DNA of 43,221 bases, from assembly GCA_017389705.1 (NCBI GenBank), contig JAFPEE010000158.1, positions 1 through 43,221 of the forward strand, read 5' to 3'. This document shows positions 7,557 to 16,385 of the stretch, piece after piece (within the stretch, counting starts at the first letter, position 1; each line of letters starts with the position of its first letter). Below the pieces are notes generated by a model. It was not told the origin of the DNA and did no database searches. It was given only the letters and a program-made list of their open reading frames with translations. The position numbers and the translations under genes were made by a program. The stretch is from Prevotella sp. Lineage in GTDB: Bacteria > Bacteroidota > Bacteroidia > Bacteroidales > Bacteroidaceae.

Positions 7557-8789
7557 TTATCCAAAGAACAGATAGCAGATGGCAATGGCAGCAATGACGC
7601 CAGCCAAGTCTGCCAGCAAGCCGCAGGTGACGGCATGGCGCGTCTTCGATACGCCTACTGAGCCAAAATATACCGCTAATATATAAAAGGTAGTATCTGT
7701 CGAACCCTGGAAGATGCAAGACAGGCGCCCTACGAACGAGTCAGCGCCATAGGTCGTCATGGCATCCACCATCATGCCGCGTGCTCCTGAGCCTGACAGC
7801 GGCTTCATCAATGCCGTAGGCATTGCGTCTACCCATTGGGCATTCACACCTGTCAGCTCTACGCACCAGCGCATGCCTCCTATCAGCATATCCATCGCTC
7901 CCGAGGCACGAAACACACCAATGCCCACAAGGATGGCTACCAGATAGGGGATGATGCGTACTGCCGTCTGGAAACCGTCTTTAGCTCCTTCGATGAAGGC
8001 GTCGTAGACATTGACCTTCTTACGGACTCCGGCCAGGATGAAGCCACAGATGATGCTCATCAGCAGGATGTTTGCTGCTGTAGTGCTCACCTTGTTCATC
8101 GTTTCGCCATCCATCTGCGAGAAGCCCCAAATGATTCCTGCCACTACCGCACAGGCTCCACCCAGGGTCAGCAACATCGTACGGTTGAAGAGGTTGATAC
8201 GCTGATAGAGGGAGGTGACGATGATGCCCGCCAACGTCGAGAAGAACGTTGCCAGCAAGATGGGGATAAAGATATCTGTTGGTTGTGCAGCTCCCATCTG
8301 GGCGCGGTATACCATAATGCTCACGGGGATGAGCGTCAGTCCGCTGGTGTTCAGCACCAGGAACATAATCATCGGATTCGATGCCGTATCCTTCTTGGTG
8401 TTCAGCTCCTGCATCTGCTCCATTGCTTTCAGGCCTAATGGCGTAGCGGCATTGTCCAAGCCCAGCATGTTGGCAGCGATGTTCATGAAGATGCTGCCCG
8501 TAACGGGATGTCCCTTGGGAATGTCGGGAAACAGCTTGGTGAAGATGGGCGACAGCACGCGGGCCAGCACATTGACTACACCACCCTTCTCGCCAACCTT
8601 CATTACGCCTAGCCATAACGACAGAACGCCAGTCAGGCCCAAAGAAATCTCAAACGCAGTCTTCGACGACGAGAAGGTTGAGTCCATCATCGCAGGAAAC
8701 ACCTCGTAGTCGCCTAAGAACACCAGCTTTATGGCTGCAATCACGAATGCAACCAGGAAAAAAGCCACCCAAATATAATTCAATACCAT
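7557..8789 (-). CDS. Nucleoside recognition (Gate) membrane protein, SpmA-SpmB fusion
   Basis: A 410-residue integral membrane protein with two Gate (nucleoside recognition) domains. The N-terminal half resembles SpmA (ISLGLTGVLSLWLGVMKVGE, MLGLDNAATPLG) and the C-terminal half SpmB (IIPYLVAILVGIGVFRASGA, GSGARGMMVDAM, FQGSTDTTFYILAVYFGSVG). In Bacillus the two are separate spore maturation proteins; in Bacteroidetes a fused form is common and its substrate is unknown. I start it at the ATG at 8789 (MVLNYIWVAFF). A TTG at 8801 gives four more residues but lies in the predicted -7 box. It is the first gene of the run Gate protein, flippase, S46 peptidase. Confidence 0.88.
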   Translation of the reverse strand: MVLNYIWVAFFLVAFVIAAIKLVFLGDYEVFPAMMDSTFSSSKTAFEISLGLTGVLSLWLGVMKVGEKGGVVNVLARVLSPIFTKLFPDIPKGHPVTGSIFMNIAANMLGLDNAATPLGLKAMEQMQELNTKKDTASNPMIMFLVLNTSGLTLIPVSIMVYRAQMGAAQPTDIFIPILLATFFSTLAGIIVTSLYQRINLFNRTMLLTLGGACAVVAGIIWGFSQMDGETMNKVSTTAANILLMSIICGFILAGVRKKVNVYDAFIEGAKDGFQTAVRIIPYLVAILVGIGVFRASGAMDMLIGGMRWCVELTGVNAQWVDAMPTALMKPLSGSGARGMMVDAMTTYGADSFVGRLSCIFQGSTDTTFYILAVYFGSVGVSKTRHAVTCGLLADLAGVIAAIAICYLFFG

Positions 8790-8798
8790 AACAGGGTA

Positions 8799-8830
8799 CA
8801 AAATTACAACTTTATTCTGAAACTACCAAA
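8799..8830 (-). promoter_or_regulatory. Promoter of the Gate-flippase-S46 run
   Basis: On the minus strand TTTG (8830-8827), a 20-nt spacer and TAATTTTG (8806-8799). The box ends nine bases before the ATG at 8789. It abuts the terminator of the upstream LruC gene. Confidence 0.66.
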
Positions 8831-8834
8831 AAAA

Positions 8835-8862
8835 GAGCGGTTGCATCACGCAACCGCCCTCT
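8835..8862 (-). terminator. Hairpin terminator of the first LruC gene
   Basis: On the minus strand GAGGGCGGTTGC, loop GTGAT, GCAACCGCTC, then a T-run (complement of 8828-8834). It lies 35 bases past the stop of the lipoprotein gene that ends at 8897. Confidence 0.82.
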
Positions 8863-8896
8863 CCTGTATAATCAAAATATAGTATTTGATGTCGAA

Positions 8897-10162
8897 TTAA
8901 TACCACTTCACGTTCTGGTCCTTCACATAATCCAAGAACAAGGGATACTTGGTACCAATGTCCTCACGCTCACCGCACCACTGATAGTACTTTTCAACCT
9001 GAATCTTACCAGGAGCATAGCCCTGCTCAGCCTCAAGAGCAATATTCTGACCGTTCTTGGTTACAACAACGGGGATATTCTTGGCATCCCAACCATAGTT
9101 ATTACCATTGATTGTAAAGCTGACAGGATCCTTAGTTACGCCACCTGTGGCACCAGTGTTAACCATCTTCTGCTTTTCAGCACCTTCTTCCCATACACCG
9201 AATAGCTTGTGTACTTCCTGACCAGCAACAGTCAGAGGCAGCGTACCACCAGCAGCCAAAATGGTAATGGTAGTAGAGTTATTCTCAAAGTATACGTCGA
9301 ATACAACATCGTTGAAGTCGAAGTCACCCTTCTCGGTAGCGCTCAGGTCCTCAGCAATCACACGTGCGTGACTCAGCTTCTTGATACCAGGAGTGATGGA
9401 GATGATCCAATCGTTGAAATAACCATCCTTGTTGACAATCTCGGTACCGTCTGCCTTTACCTGCTGATAGTCGAAAGCTACAAAGTAACGGCCAGCAACG
9501 ATGGGAGAAATCTCCTCACCAGGGATAATCACGTAGTCGTAATACATCTTGCTGTCGCTTGAGCACCAGTAACCGAAACGGCTTGTGCTGCTAGAAACCA
9601 TATGCTCAATCTTATCCTCATAGTAAACAGCCTTCTTACGGTCATTGTAATCCTGACCAATAGTCTCTTTTGTCAGTTTACCATCGAAAACTTTATCATA
9701 GGTTCCTTCGTCACCCTTGTTGAAGTTGTAGATATGCTCATCGTCAGCACCACATGTAAGGTAATCCATACCTGCACCATAGCTGGTAGAACTTACCTGC
9801 TGTGCAAAGAAGTCAGTATAGTCAATAGCAACACCCTCGGGATTCCTGTTTGCAGTAAACCAGTCGGTGACAACCTTAATCTGCTGAGCAGTCAGAGGAG
9901 CAGGAACATTGTAATAGTTATCACCCCACTCGTTAGCATTGGCATCAACGGCACGAGTAATACCCTTTGTAGTTACAACGCCAAAACCCCAGTTGTGGCC
10001 TGGCTGAATCTGACCATAAGCTTTTACGAAAGCCTCCTGATAGTTAGCCTTAATCTGGGCAACCTGATTCTTAGCAACCTGATCAGGATCCGATACGTCC
10101 TCACTCTTTGAGCAGCTTACGATAGCAAGGGCTGCTACAGCAATCATCAAATACTTTTTCAT
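8897..10162 (-). CDS. LruC/DUF4842 domain lipoprotein
   Basis: A 421-residue predicted lipoprotein (signal 1-16, lipobox ending at Cys17 in AIVSCSK). The N-terminal segment has the short motif AFVKAYGQIQPGHNWGF that recurs in weaker form in its neighbours. The C-terminal third carries the LruC/DUF4842 hallmarks: IAEDLSATEKGDFDFNDVVFDV (D-x-D-x-N-D core), AAGGTLPL, EVHKLFGV, MVNTGA, and the terminal W.ER..I...YPLF...WY pattern. The function of the family is not established; the acidic D-rich core suggests a Ca-dependent beta-sandwich on the cell surface, which is my inference. It is one of four LruC-type genes between 8.9 and 16.3 kb. Confidence 0.85.
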   Translation of the reverse strand: MKKYLMIAVAALAIVSCSKSEDVSDPDQVAKNQVAQIKANYQEAFVKAYGQIQPGHNWGFGVVTTKGITRAVDANANEWGDNYYNVPAPLTAQQIKVVTDWFTANRNPEGVAIDYTDFFAQQVSSTSYGAGMDYLTCGADDEHIYNFNKGDEGTYDKVFDGKLTKETIGQDYNDRKKAVYYEDKIEHMVSSSTSRFGYWCSSDSKMYYDYVIIPGEEISPIVAGRYFVAFDYQQVKADGTEIVNKDGYFNDWIISITPGIKKLSHARVIAEDLSATEKGDFDFNDVVFDVYFENNSTTITILAAGGTLPLTVAGQEVHKLFGVWEEGAEKQKMVNTGATGGVTKDPVSFTINGNNYGWDAKNIPVVVTKNGQNIALEAEQGYAPGKIQVEKYYQWCGEREDIGTKYPLFLDYVKDQNVKWY

Positions 10163-10219
10163 ACGTTTTGTTTTTAATTAATTGTTATTTTGGTTTGATT
10201 TATGATTCGATTTCGGCCG

Positions 10220-10227
10220 CAAAGATA
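10220..10227 (-). promoter_or_regulatory. -7 box of the first LruC gene
   Basis: TATCTTTG on the minus strand, 57 bases upstream of the ATG at 10162. No clear TTTG lies at the expected -33 distance. The same TATCTTTG in a GCAAAGATA context stands before the other two minus-strand LruC genes. Confidence 0.5.
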
Positions 10228-10315
10228 CACATTATTATAATATCTATCGATATTTGTGTGTTAATAAATCTAAAATCAAACGTAAACGTTGACGTACATC
10301 AAACCGTTCGTAGAT

Positions 10316-10350
10316 AAAAAAGAACGGCTGCCTGATGCAACCGTTCTTTT
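10316..10350. terminator. Hairpin terminator between LruC genes
   Basis: AAAAGAACGG pairs with ACCGTTCTTTT around a short loop, flanked by A-rich and T-rich runs. On the minus strand it lies 31 bases after the stop of the LruC gene ending at 10381. Confidence 0.78.
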
Positions 10351-10380
10351 CTTTATCTTATTAAGATGCTTGATGTCCAA

Positions 10381-12345
10381 TTACCACCACTTCGACTTAA
10401 AGCTATTGTCAGTAGCCCAAGTTACAAATAATTCATATTCATCCTTAATGCTCTTACGCTCGCTCATCCATGTAAAGGTAGGATCGACAGCCAGCTTACA
10501 AGCAGGCTCACCCTTTTCAGCAGTCAGTTCCTGCCATGAACCATTCTTGTATACCTCAATCTTCAGGTTTTTAGCGTCTTCAGCACTGTTGATGCTCATG
10601 TTAAAGCCCTTTGACGAGTCAATGACAACGGCACTACATGAGGGGCCTGCACCCGTGTTGACCATCTTCTGCTTCTGTGTATTAGCTTCGATATCCTCGT
10701 CGCCTTCCCATACGCCGAAAAGCTTGTGTACCTCCAAGTTGTTATCACCATTGATACGCAGAGGCAGTGTACCGCCTGCAGCCTGCAGTGTCAATACGGC
10801 GGGAGAGCCATACGTCACGTCAATCACGATATCGTTGAAGTCGAAGTCAGAAGCACTTGTAGCGCTCAGGTCCTCGCAAATAATACGCAGGTCAGCGTCT
10901 GGAGCGGGAGGTGTGGGAGGTGTGGGAATATTAGCTGTATAGCTGGGCTTACAACCACTTGTGCCTCTTGAGAAATTGCTGTCGCCATAGATAATCTCAG
11001 TGTCGCCATCGGTAATCTCCGTCACATTGCCATTGCCCTGTCCCTGACCATTGGCTACAACGCTCCAGAACACCTGCTTTGCGGTCTGACTGCCTGCGCT
11101 ACCTAAGATAGCATTGTCCTGATTATGGATGTTCACGTAGATATTGTTAGCAAAATAGCCACTTGCAAGCGGACCATCTTCTACAGAACCAGGAGCCCAG
11201 TCAAGCTGATAGATATAACCAAAGTCAGCAACAGCATACGTACTCTCCAAGCTACCGGTAGGACCATACCAAATGGCACCTGTATTGTGCAGACTGCCAG
11301 CCTCAAGGAGAGAGTTGTCGCCAAGAGCAACATAAGCGTCCTGGCCAGTACCATCCTCACTCCCGATGGTCTCCAAACGACCACCAACATAGAAGTATGA
11401 AGTGTTCTCCAGCATCTTCAGGCGGAAGTCTCCAGTAACATTCCACTGGCAACCGTTATAAATACGGATGTTTGCTGAACTACCGCTATTGCCTACATTA
11501 ACCTTACCGTGATTATAGTAACAGCTGTTGGCAGCACCACCATCCATTACATCAGTGTTCAGCGTGCCATAGTTGTAGAAGTTACCGCCATTGTTGTTGA
11601 ACTTGCCAACGTTGATGGTTCCCCAGTTACCACTCAGCAGGTCGCTGTCAGTTCCATTGCTGTACTCAATAGAACCTTCACCGATAATCTGACCACCAGC
11701 AAGTACTACAATTTGTGCCTCATTGACACTGTTCAGTTTTTTACCGGAGGAAATATTGATGGTACCACCGTTGGCAACAATGATACGTCCTTTACCACCA
11801 ACACGCTGATCAGCTGTCAGGTTCCAAGTGCCAGTTACGACAACCGTACGGGGATCGCCATCAGCATCCTCTGTAGCAACAACATTAATGTCGCCATCCC
11901 AAGTACCTGTAATCTTAAAGTTCGTTACATAGTCATTATCTGGTCTTTCAACCCACTTCTGATTCCATGTGCCAGTCTCGTCATTCCAACTGGTATAATC
12001 GTCCTCATAACCACTCCAGCTATTGTCATAGTTGTCCCATGCATTTGTCGAGTTGGGCTCAGTGGCAGTCTCCAAGTAAGAAGCCACCCAAGCAGCACTA
12101 TAAGGTGCCGAGGCCTCTTCAACTTCTGGGCTTGACATGCTACGTGTAAAAGCACTCTTAGTGTATGCATTACTACTGAAACCCCATGTCTGCTCAGAGG
12201 CAACCTCGCCTCCGATGTAGCTCTTAAAGGCATAGTCATACTTTGCCTTGTCAATCTCTTGCTGAGTGGTAGCCACTCCATCCATCTTCGAGCAGCTTGC
12301 AAAAACAACAGCTGCAGCGGCTGCTAACATCAAATACTTTTTCAT
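10381..12345 (-). CDS. LruC/DUF4842 lipoprotein with repeat (beta-helix-like) middle region
   Basis: A 654-residue predicted lipoprotein (lipobox FASC, Cys18). The N-terminus has the FKSYIGGEVASEQTWGF motif. Residues of about 135-470 are rich in short Gly/Asn turns (GGTINISSG, QIVVLAGGQI, NNNGGNFYNYGTLN) that look like a right-handed beta-helix or adhesin stalk. A PTPPTPPAP hinge leads to the LruC domain (ICEDLSATSASDFDFNDIVIDV, EVHKLFGVW, MVNTGAG), ending W.SER..I.DEYELFVTW. The coding region at 10939-11934 is near-identical and gapless to 14585-15580 of the other large LruC gene, while the C-terminal domains differ. Likely role: surface adhesion or cell-envelope structure (inference only). 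Confidence 0.85.
   Translation of the reverse strand: MKKYLMLAAAAAVVFASCSKMDGVATTQQEIDKAKYDYAFKSYIGGEVASEQTWGFSSNAYTKSAFTRSMSSPEVEEASAPYSAAWVASYLETATEPNSTNAWDNYDNSWSGYEDDYTSWNDETGTWNQKWVERPDNDYVTNFKITGTWDGDINVVATEDADGDPRTVVVTGTWNLTADQRVGGKGRIIVANGGTINISSGKKLNSVNEAQIVVLAGGQIIGEGSIEYSNGTDSDLLSGNWGTINVGKFNNNGGNFYNYGTLNTDVMDGGAANSCYYNHGKVNVGNSGSSANIRIYNGCQWNVTGDFRLKMLENTSYFYVGGRLETIGSEDGTGQDAYVALGDNSLLEAGSLHNTGAIWYGPTGSLESTYAVADFGYIYQLDWAPGSVEDGPLASGYFANNIYVNIHNQDNAILGSAGSQTAKQVFWSVVANGQGQGNGNVTEITDGDTEIIYGDSNFSRGTSGCKPSYTANIPTPPTPPAPDADLRIICEDLSATSASDFDFNDIVIDVTYGSPAVLTLQAAGGTLPLRINGDNNLEVHKLFGVWEGDEDIEANTQKQKMVNTGAGPSCSAVVIDSSKGFNMSINSAEDAKNLKIEVYKNGSWQELTAEKGEPACKLAVDPTFTWMSERKSIKDEYELFVTWATDNSFKSKWW
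10939..11934. repeat. 996-bp intra-island duplicate block, copy 1
   Basis: Aligns without gaps to 14585-15580 (offset 3646). It encodes the Gly/Asn-rich region; by hand I count about 27 differing residues in roughly 330. A second aligned block, 12023-12150 against 15771-15898 (offset 3748), encodes the SMSSPEVEEASAPY linker. Confidence 0.9.
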
Positions 12346-12390
12346 ACGAAACTTTACTTTAAATTACTTAAATCTGATATGTTTTGGCTG

Positions 12391-12398
12391 CAAAGATA
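12391..12398 (-). promoter_or_regulatory. -7 box of the second LruC gene
   Basis: TATCTTTG on the minus strand, 45 bases before the ATG at 12345, in a GCTGCAAAGATA context shared with 16386-16393. No good -33 TTTG was found at the usual spacing. Confidence 0.5.
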
Positions 12399-12588
12399 CA
12401 CAATTAATAAAAGAAATTTCTACTTTTAGTGTTAATAATTCTAAATTTATGCGTAAACGATAACGCACAACAACTGTTTCGTGGACAAAGAGCCGTTAAT
12501 TAATTTAAAAAAACGGCAAAAAAACTGGCTGCATCGAATGACTTTCGAGAGGTTTTTGTAATTTTACAGCCAAAACAAGTATACGACT

Positions 12589-13857
12589 ATGAAGATAAAC
12601 AAACTGACTAACGTCATGGCTTTGGCTCTGCTCGCCATGACATCGTGTAACAAAGAGCTGTTCGATAAGGAGGTATGGAGCGAAATGGTAGAATACCAGT
12701 TTGTGATAGACAATGCCGACCCCTACCACGACTGGTGCCTTACCAGAAACGACATCCTTTCTGTCAAATCCTTAGACAGCAACATTTACAAGGTTCAGGT
12801 ATTGACGGCTAACCCCTACACCTCATCTTCTGCTGAGATTGTAGCCGAGACGGTCTGCTATGGCAGTACGGAATCCATGGAATACACTATCCCCATTATC
12901 ATGAATGACGTCTATCTGGTAGCTTACGACAAAGACGGCAACGACTTGGGATATAAAACCATTAACTATGGTACCATGTCGATGGAGCTGTCGACATCAG
13001 ACCTGCAGAAGCCTGGGACTATCAAGACACCAACGTATCAGACATTCACCTATCTCTATGTGAGTACATTCCCGCTGCCCAGTGAGCACTTCGACTTCAA
13101 CGATATGGTGTTGCGCATCAGCAAGAAGAATCCTGATATTGCCAACACGTTGGTGGTCGACCTGACTGTCAAGCTGGATGCTTGTGGCACGAAAGAGTCT
13201 TATGCTGCTGCCATCCAGTTGGCAGATATCCGCTACGACGACATAGAGAAGGTTGAGGTGCTGAACGACAATCCTATGGACAAAGGCTTCCCCAGCGAGC
13301 AACGTTCATTCATTGAGAGCGAGGATGTCTTGCAGAAGGGACGCAACGGAGAGGCTGTCATCAGCTTGTTTGAAAACGCACATTGGGCCTTAAAGAAAGA
13401 ATTTGATGAGCTGGGCGACATTCCTACCTTATATTATAATACCAGCCATACGGTAGTGGAAGAAAGTAGTGAAATTGTCAGCCCAGTAACTGCCACCTAT
13501 CGTATTACCTTTAAGGAACGTGACAAGGCGCTCTCGCTGACCTTTGACCGCATTGACCCCTTCATCATGCATAAAGGCAGCAATGGTGGCACGTGGGAGA
13601 TACACACCTATCCCCACAAGTTCGAAGGAACACTATGGGAGACCAATGCCGCTGCTTACAACAATCACGTCAGCTGGGCACTCGTCATTCCTAAGGGCGA
13701 CTTCCGCTATCCTGTAGAGGGCATCTCTCTCTCCAGCTACAACAGTGTTCTCCAAGAGACGTTTGGACCCTATGAGAACTTCGCAGCATGGATGAAAGAC
13801 CATAACAGCAACCAAGACTGGTATCAGCAAGTAACACGTCCAACGTTAGTTTATTAG
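12589..13857 (+). CDS. LruC/DUF4842 domain lipoprotein, plus strand
   Basis: A 422-residue predicted lipoprotein (MKINKLTN..., lipobox MTSC, Cys20). An N-terminal beta-domain of about 30-150 begins DPYHDWCL and contains the VQVLTANPY and LVAYDKDGN motifs. The DUF4842/LruC part begins LPSEHFDFNDMVLRI, with the D-x-N-D core, and ends with the classical YPVEGISLSSY..F..YENFAAWM....DWY pattern. The N-terminal domain resembles that of the 13943-16339 protein (DWKM..., YTVYVFDKSPF, LYVSVFDSNN). It is the only LruC gene of the island on the plus strand and has no full TAnnTTTG box directly upstream; TAATTTTA near 12560 is a poor match. Confidence 0.83.
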   Translation: MKINKLTNVMALALLAMTSCNKELFDKEVWSEMVEYQFVIDNADPYHDWCLTRNDILSVKSLDSNIYKVQVLTANPYTSSSAEIVAETVCYGSTESMEYTIPIIMNDVYLVAYDKDGNDLGYKTINYGTMSMELSTSDLQKPGTIKTPTYQTFTYLYVSTFPLPSEHFDFNDMVLRISKKNPDIANTLVVDLTVKLDACGTKESYAAAIQLADIRYDDIEKVEVLNDNPMDKGFPSEQRSFIESEDVLQKGRNGEAVISLFENAHWALKKEFDELGDIPTLYYNTSHTVVEESSEIVSPVTATYRITFKERDKALSLTFDRIDPFIMHKGSNGGTWEIHTYPHKFEGTLWETNAAAYNNHVSWALVIPKGDFRYPVEGISLSSYNSVLQETFGPYENFAAWMKDHNSNQDWYQQVTRPTLVY

Positions 13858-13889
13858 CGCCAAGGTCTATACCTTATTATATATAATAG

Positions 13890-13917
13890 AGGGGTGTTTG
13901 CTCACGCAGACACCCCT
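13890..13917. terminator. Bidirectional terminator between convergent LruC genes
   Basis: AGGGGTGT (13890-13897) pairs with ACACCCCT (13910-13917), and the stem extends inward with one mismatch around a CTCACG loop. It serves the convergent genes ending at 13857 and 13943. Confidence 0.78.
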
Positions 13918-13942
13918 TCAACATTTCGAAGTATTTGTTGAT

Positions 13943-16339
13943 TTATTGATATATTCTTCCTGATACAGAGCTGGGATTGTTATACCAATCCGTATTTGTT
14001 TTATGCCTTGAATCACCGGCGAAGCCGATGAAGTCGGGATAAGCATCCTTAATACAGGTCCACTCCGTAGGCCATGCCCACTTGCCTGGGATGACTACAC
14101 CATGAGGATCCTGGCCATATTTGGACACGTGAATCTCGTCACCCCCTGCCGTAAGGATATAGAAGTCGCCATCGGCAATAACAAATTTCTTGTTAGGCTT
14201 TTTAATGGTAATCGTTACAAAATCTTTCTTCTCATCGACAAACTTCTCATTGCCAGAACCTGTATTGATGAACTTACCCTTTGCGCCTGAACCAGCCAAG
14301 AGCGTATGAACCTCAGTACCACCGAAGAGTTGCGTATAGCCGAGGTATACATACAAATCCATCGCTGCACCCGTGCAGCAGAGCGTTATATCAATCTTAT
14401 TTGAATTTTCTGCATTTTCATTTACCCTTATCACCACATCGTTCATGTCGTAGTCACCATTATAGGTATCCTCAAAGGCAAATGTCCAAACGGCAGGCTG
14501 CTCTACTGCTGGTGGAACTTCTTCATGTTCCTCCTCTTCTGGATCGGGAGTTGGATCGGGATCCGTCTCAGGAATCTTGGCAGAATAGCTGGGCTTACAG
14601 CCACTTGTGCCTCTTGAGAAATTGCTGTCGCCATAGATAATCTCAGTGTCGCCATCGGTAATCTCCGTCACATTACCATTGCCCTGGCCCTGACCATTAG
14701 CAATAACGCTCCAGAACACCTGCTTTGCGGTCTGATTGCCTGCGCTGCCTGAGATGGCATTGTCTTGATTATGGATGTTCACATAGATGTTGTTAGCAAA
14801 ATAACCACTTGCAAGCGGACCATCTTCTTCAGAACCTGGAGCCCAGTCAAGCTGAGATATAGAACCTAAGTCAACAACAGCATAAGTACTCTCCAAGCTA
14901 CCGGTAGGACCATACCAAATGGCACCTGTATTGTGCAGACTGCCAGCCTCAAGGAGAGAGTTGTCGCCAAGAGCAACATAAGCGTCCTGGCCAGTACCAT
15001 CCTCGCTCCCGATGGTCGACAGAAGACCACCAACATAGAAGTATGAAGTGTTCTCCAGCATCTTCAGGCGGAAGTCACCCTCAACGTTCCACTGGCAACC
15101 GTTATAAATACGGATGTTTGCCGAACTGCCGCTACTGCCTACATTCACCTTGCCGTGATTATAGTAACAGCTGTTGGCAGCGCCACCATCCATGACGTCG
15201 GTGTTCAGCGTACCGTAGTTATAGAAGTTACCGCCATTGTTGTTGAACTTGCCGACACTAATGGTACCCCAGTTACCACTCAGCAAATCACTGCTTGTAC
15301 CATTGCTGAACTCAATAGAACCATCGCCAGTAATCTGGCCACCAGCAAGCACAACTATCTGAGCCTCGTTGACGCTGCTCAACGTTACACCAGAGGAAAT
15401 ATTGATGGTACCGCCATTGGCAACAATGATACGACCTCCGCCACCTACTCTCTGATTATTGGTCAGGTTCCAAGTGCCAGTTACGACAACTGTACGTGGA
15501 TCGCCATCAGCATCCTCTGTAGCAACAACATTAATGTCGCCATCCCAAGTGCCTAAAATCTTGAAGTTCAGGACATAGTCTTCATCATATTCCCAATAGC
15601 CTTCTGTGCCAGGCGTATAGGTAAGCCAATAATCTTTTCCTATAGATTTAATATATGCTACCTGTGCATCCCAATCTCCTTGTTGCCAAAGATTGTTCCA
15701 AATATCCCAGTCATCTATCTTGCTATAGTCTGCAGAATAAGTACCGGAAGTGCCTTCGTGATAAACACTGTTGTCATAGTTGTCCCATGCATTTGTCGAG
15801 TTGGGCTCAGTAGCTGTCTCCAGATAGGTTGCCACCCAGTCAGCGTCATAGGGTGCCGAGGCCTCTTCAACTTCTGGGCTTGACATGCTACGTGTAAACG
15901 CAGGGTTCATCGGCGTGCCAAAGACAGCAGTCAGCGTATTATCAACCACGGCAACGGTCTTTGACCTGCTGTGGTTGTTGCTGTCGAAGACTGAGACATA
16001 CAGCGATGTCAAGGCCGTGGGTATGGCCAGCGAATCGGTAATGACGGTTCCGTCTTGAACCTCTTTCTTCAGGTAGTAGACAGCATCGTCGTTATCAAAG
16101 GGACTCTTGTCGAAAACATAAACCGTGTAGTTCTGGCCCGTTCCAAGATTCACCGTGATGTTCGCCTCAAGCCCTTGCGACATCTTCCAATCCTGTGCAG
16201 AATCAATAGTCAAACCAAGCACGCTCTCTGCATGCTTCAAAGCAGCAGCGTCGTCATAGACGCTTTCCTTAGAACAGCTGGCGACCCCAAGGGATAGAGC
16301 CAATACGGCCAGACCGTTCAACAAATACTTCTTCTTCAT
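13943..16339 (-). CDS. Large LruC/DUF4842 lipoprotein, mosaic paralogue
   Basis: A 798-residue predicted lipoprotein (lipobox VASC, Cys22). Its order is: an N-terminal beta-domain like that of the plus-strand neighbour (DSAQDWKM, TVYVFDKSPF, YVSVFDSNNHS); the SMSSPEVEEASAPY linker; a Trp/Tyr-rich stretch; a Gly/Asn-rich beta-helix-like region; an acidic hinge with DPDPTPDPEEEE; and a LruC domain (NGDYDMNDVVIRV) ending EWTCIKDAYPDF. The repeat region (14585-15580) and linker (15771-15898) are near copies of those in the 10381-12345 gene, but both ends differ. It is therefore a mosaic. Probable surface adhesin or matrix protein; function unproven. Confidence 0.84.
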   Translation of the reverse strand: MKKKYLLNGLAVLALSLGVASCSKESVYDDAAALKHAESVLGLTIDSAQDWKMSQGLEANITVNLGTGQNYTVYVFDKSPFDNDDAVYYLKKEVQDGTVITDSLAIPTALTSLYVSVFDSNNHSRSKTVAVVDNTLTAVFGTPMNPAFTRSMSSPEVEEASAPYDADWVATYLETATEPNSTNAWDNYDNSVYHEGTSGTYSADYSKIDDWDIWNNLWQQGDWDAQVAYIKSIGKDYWLTYTPGTEGYWEYDEDYVLNFKILGTWDGDINVVATEDADGDPRTVVVTGTWNLTNNQRVGGGGRIIVANGGTINISSGVTLSSVNEAQIVVLAGGQITGDGSIEFSNGTSSDLLSGNWGTISVGKFNNNGGNFYNYGTLNTDVMDGGAANSCYYNHGKVNVGSSGSSANIRIYNGCQWNVEGDFRLKMLENTSYFYVGGLLSTIGSEDGTGQDAYVALGDNSLLEAGSLHNTGAIWYGPTGSLESTYAVVDLGSISQLDWAPGSEEDGPLASGYFANNIYVNIHNQDNAISGSAGNQTAKQVFWSVIANGQGQGNGNVTEITDGDTEIIYGDSNFSRGTSGCKPSYSAKIPETDPDPTPDPEEEEHEEVPPAVEQPAVWTFAFEDTYNGDYDMNDVVIRVNENAENSNKIDITLCCTGAAMDLYVYLGYTQLFGGTEVHTLLAGSGAKGKFINTGSGNEKFVDEKKDFVTITIKKPNKKFVIADGDFYILTAGGDEIHVSKYGQDPHGVVIPGKWAWPTEWTCIKDAYPDFIGFAGDSRHKTNTDWYNNPSSVSGRIYQ
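14585..15580. repeat. 996-bp intra-island duplicate block, copy 2
   Basis: Partner of 10939-11934. Identity drops at both borders: on one side the hinges differ (TPPTPPAP against an acidic PDPTPDPEEEE), and on the other a 28-residue stretch is replaced by an unrelated 62-residue one. Confidence 0.9.
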
Positions 16340-16385
16340 AGTCTTTTGAGCTCAATAATATTTATACGATTTCGAAATTCTGCTG

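Noticed and set aside
10381..16339. Insertion sequence as cause of the duplicated block
   Set aside because: No transposase, terminal inverted repeats or target duplications at the block borders; the block is in-frame coding sequence.
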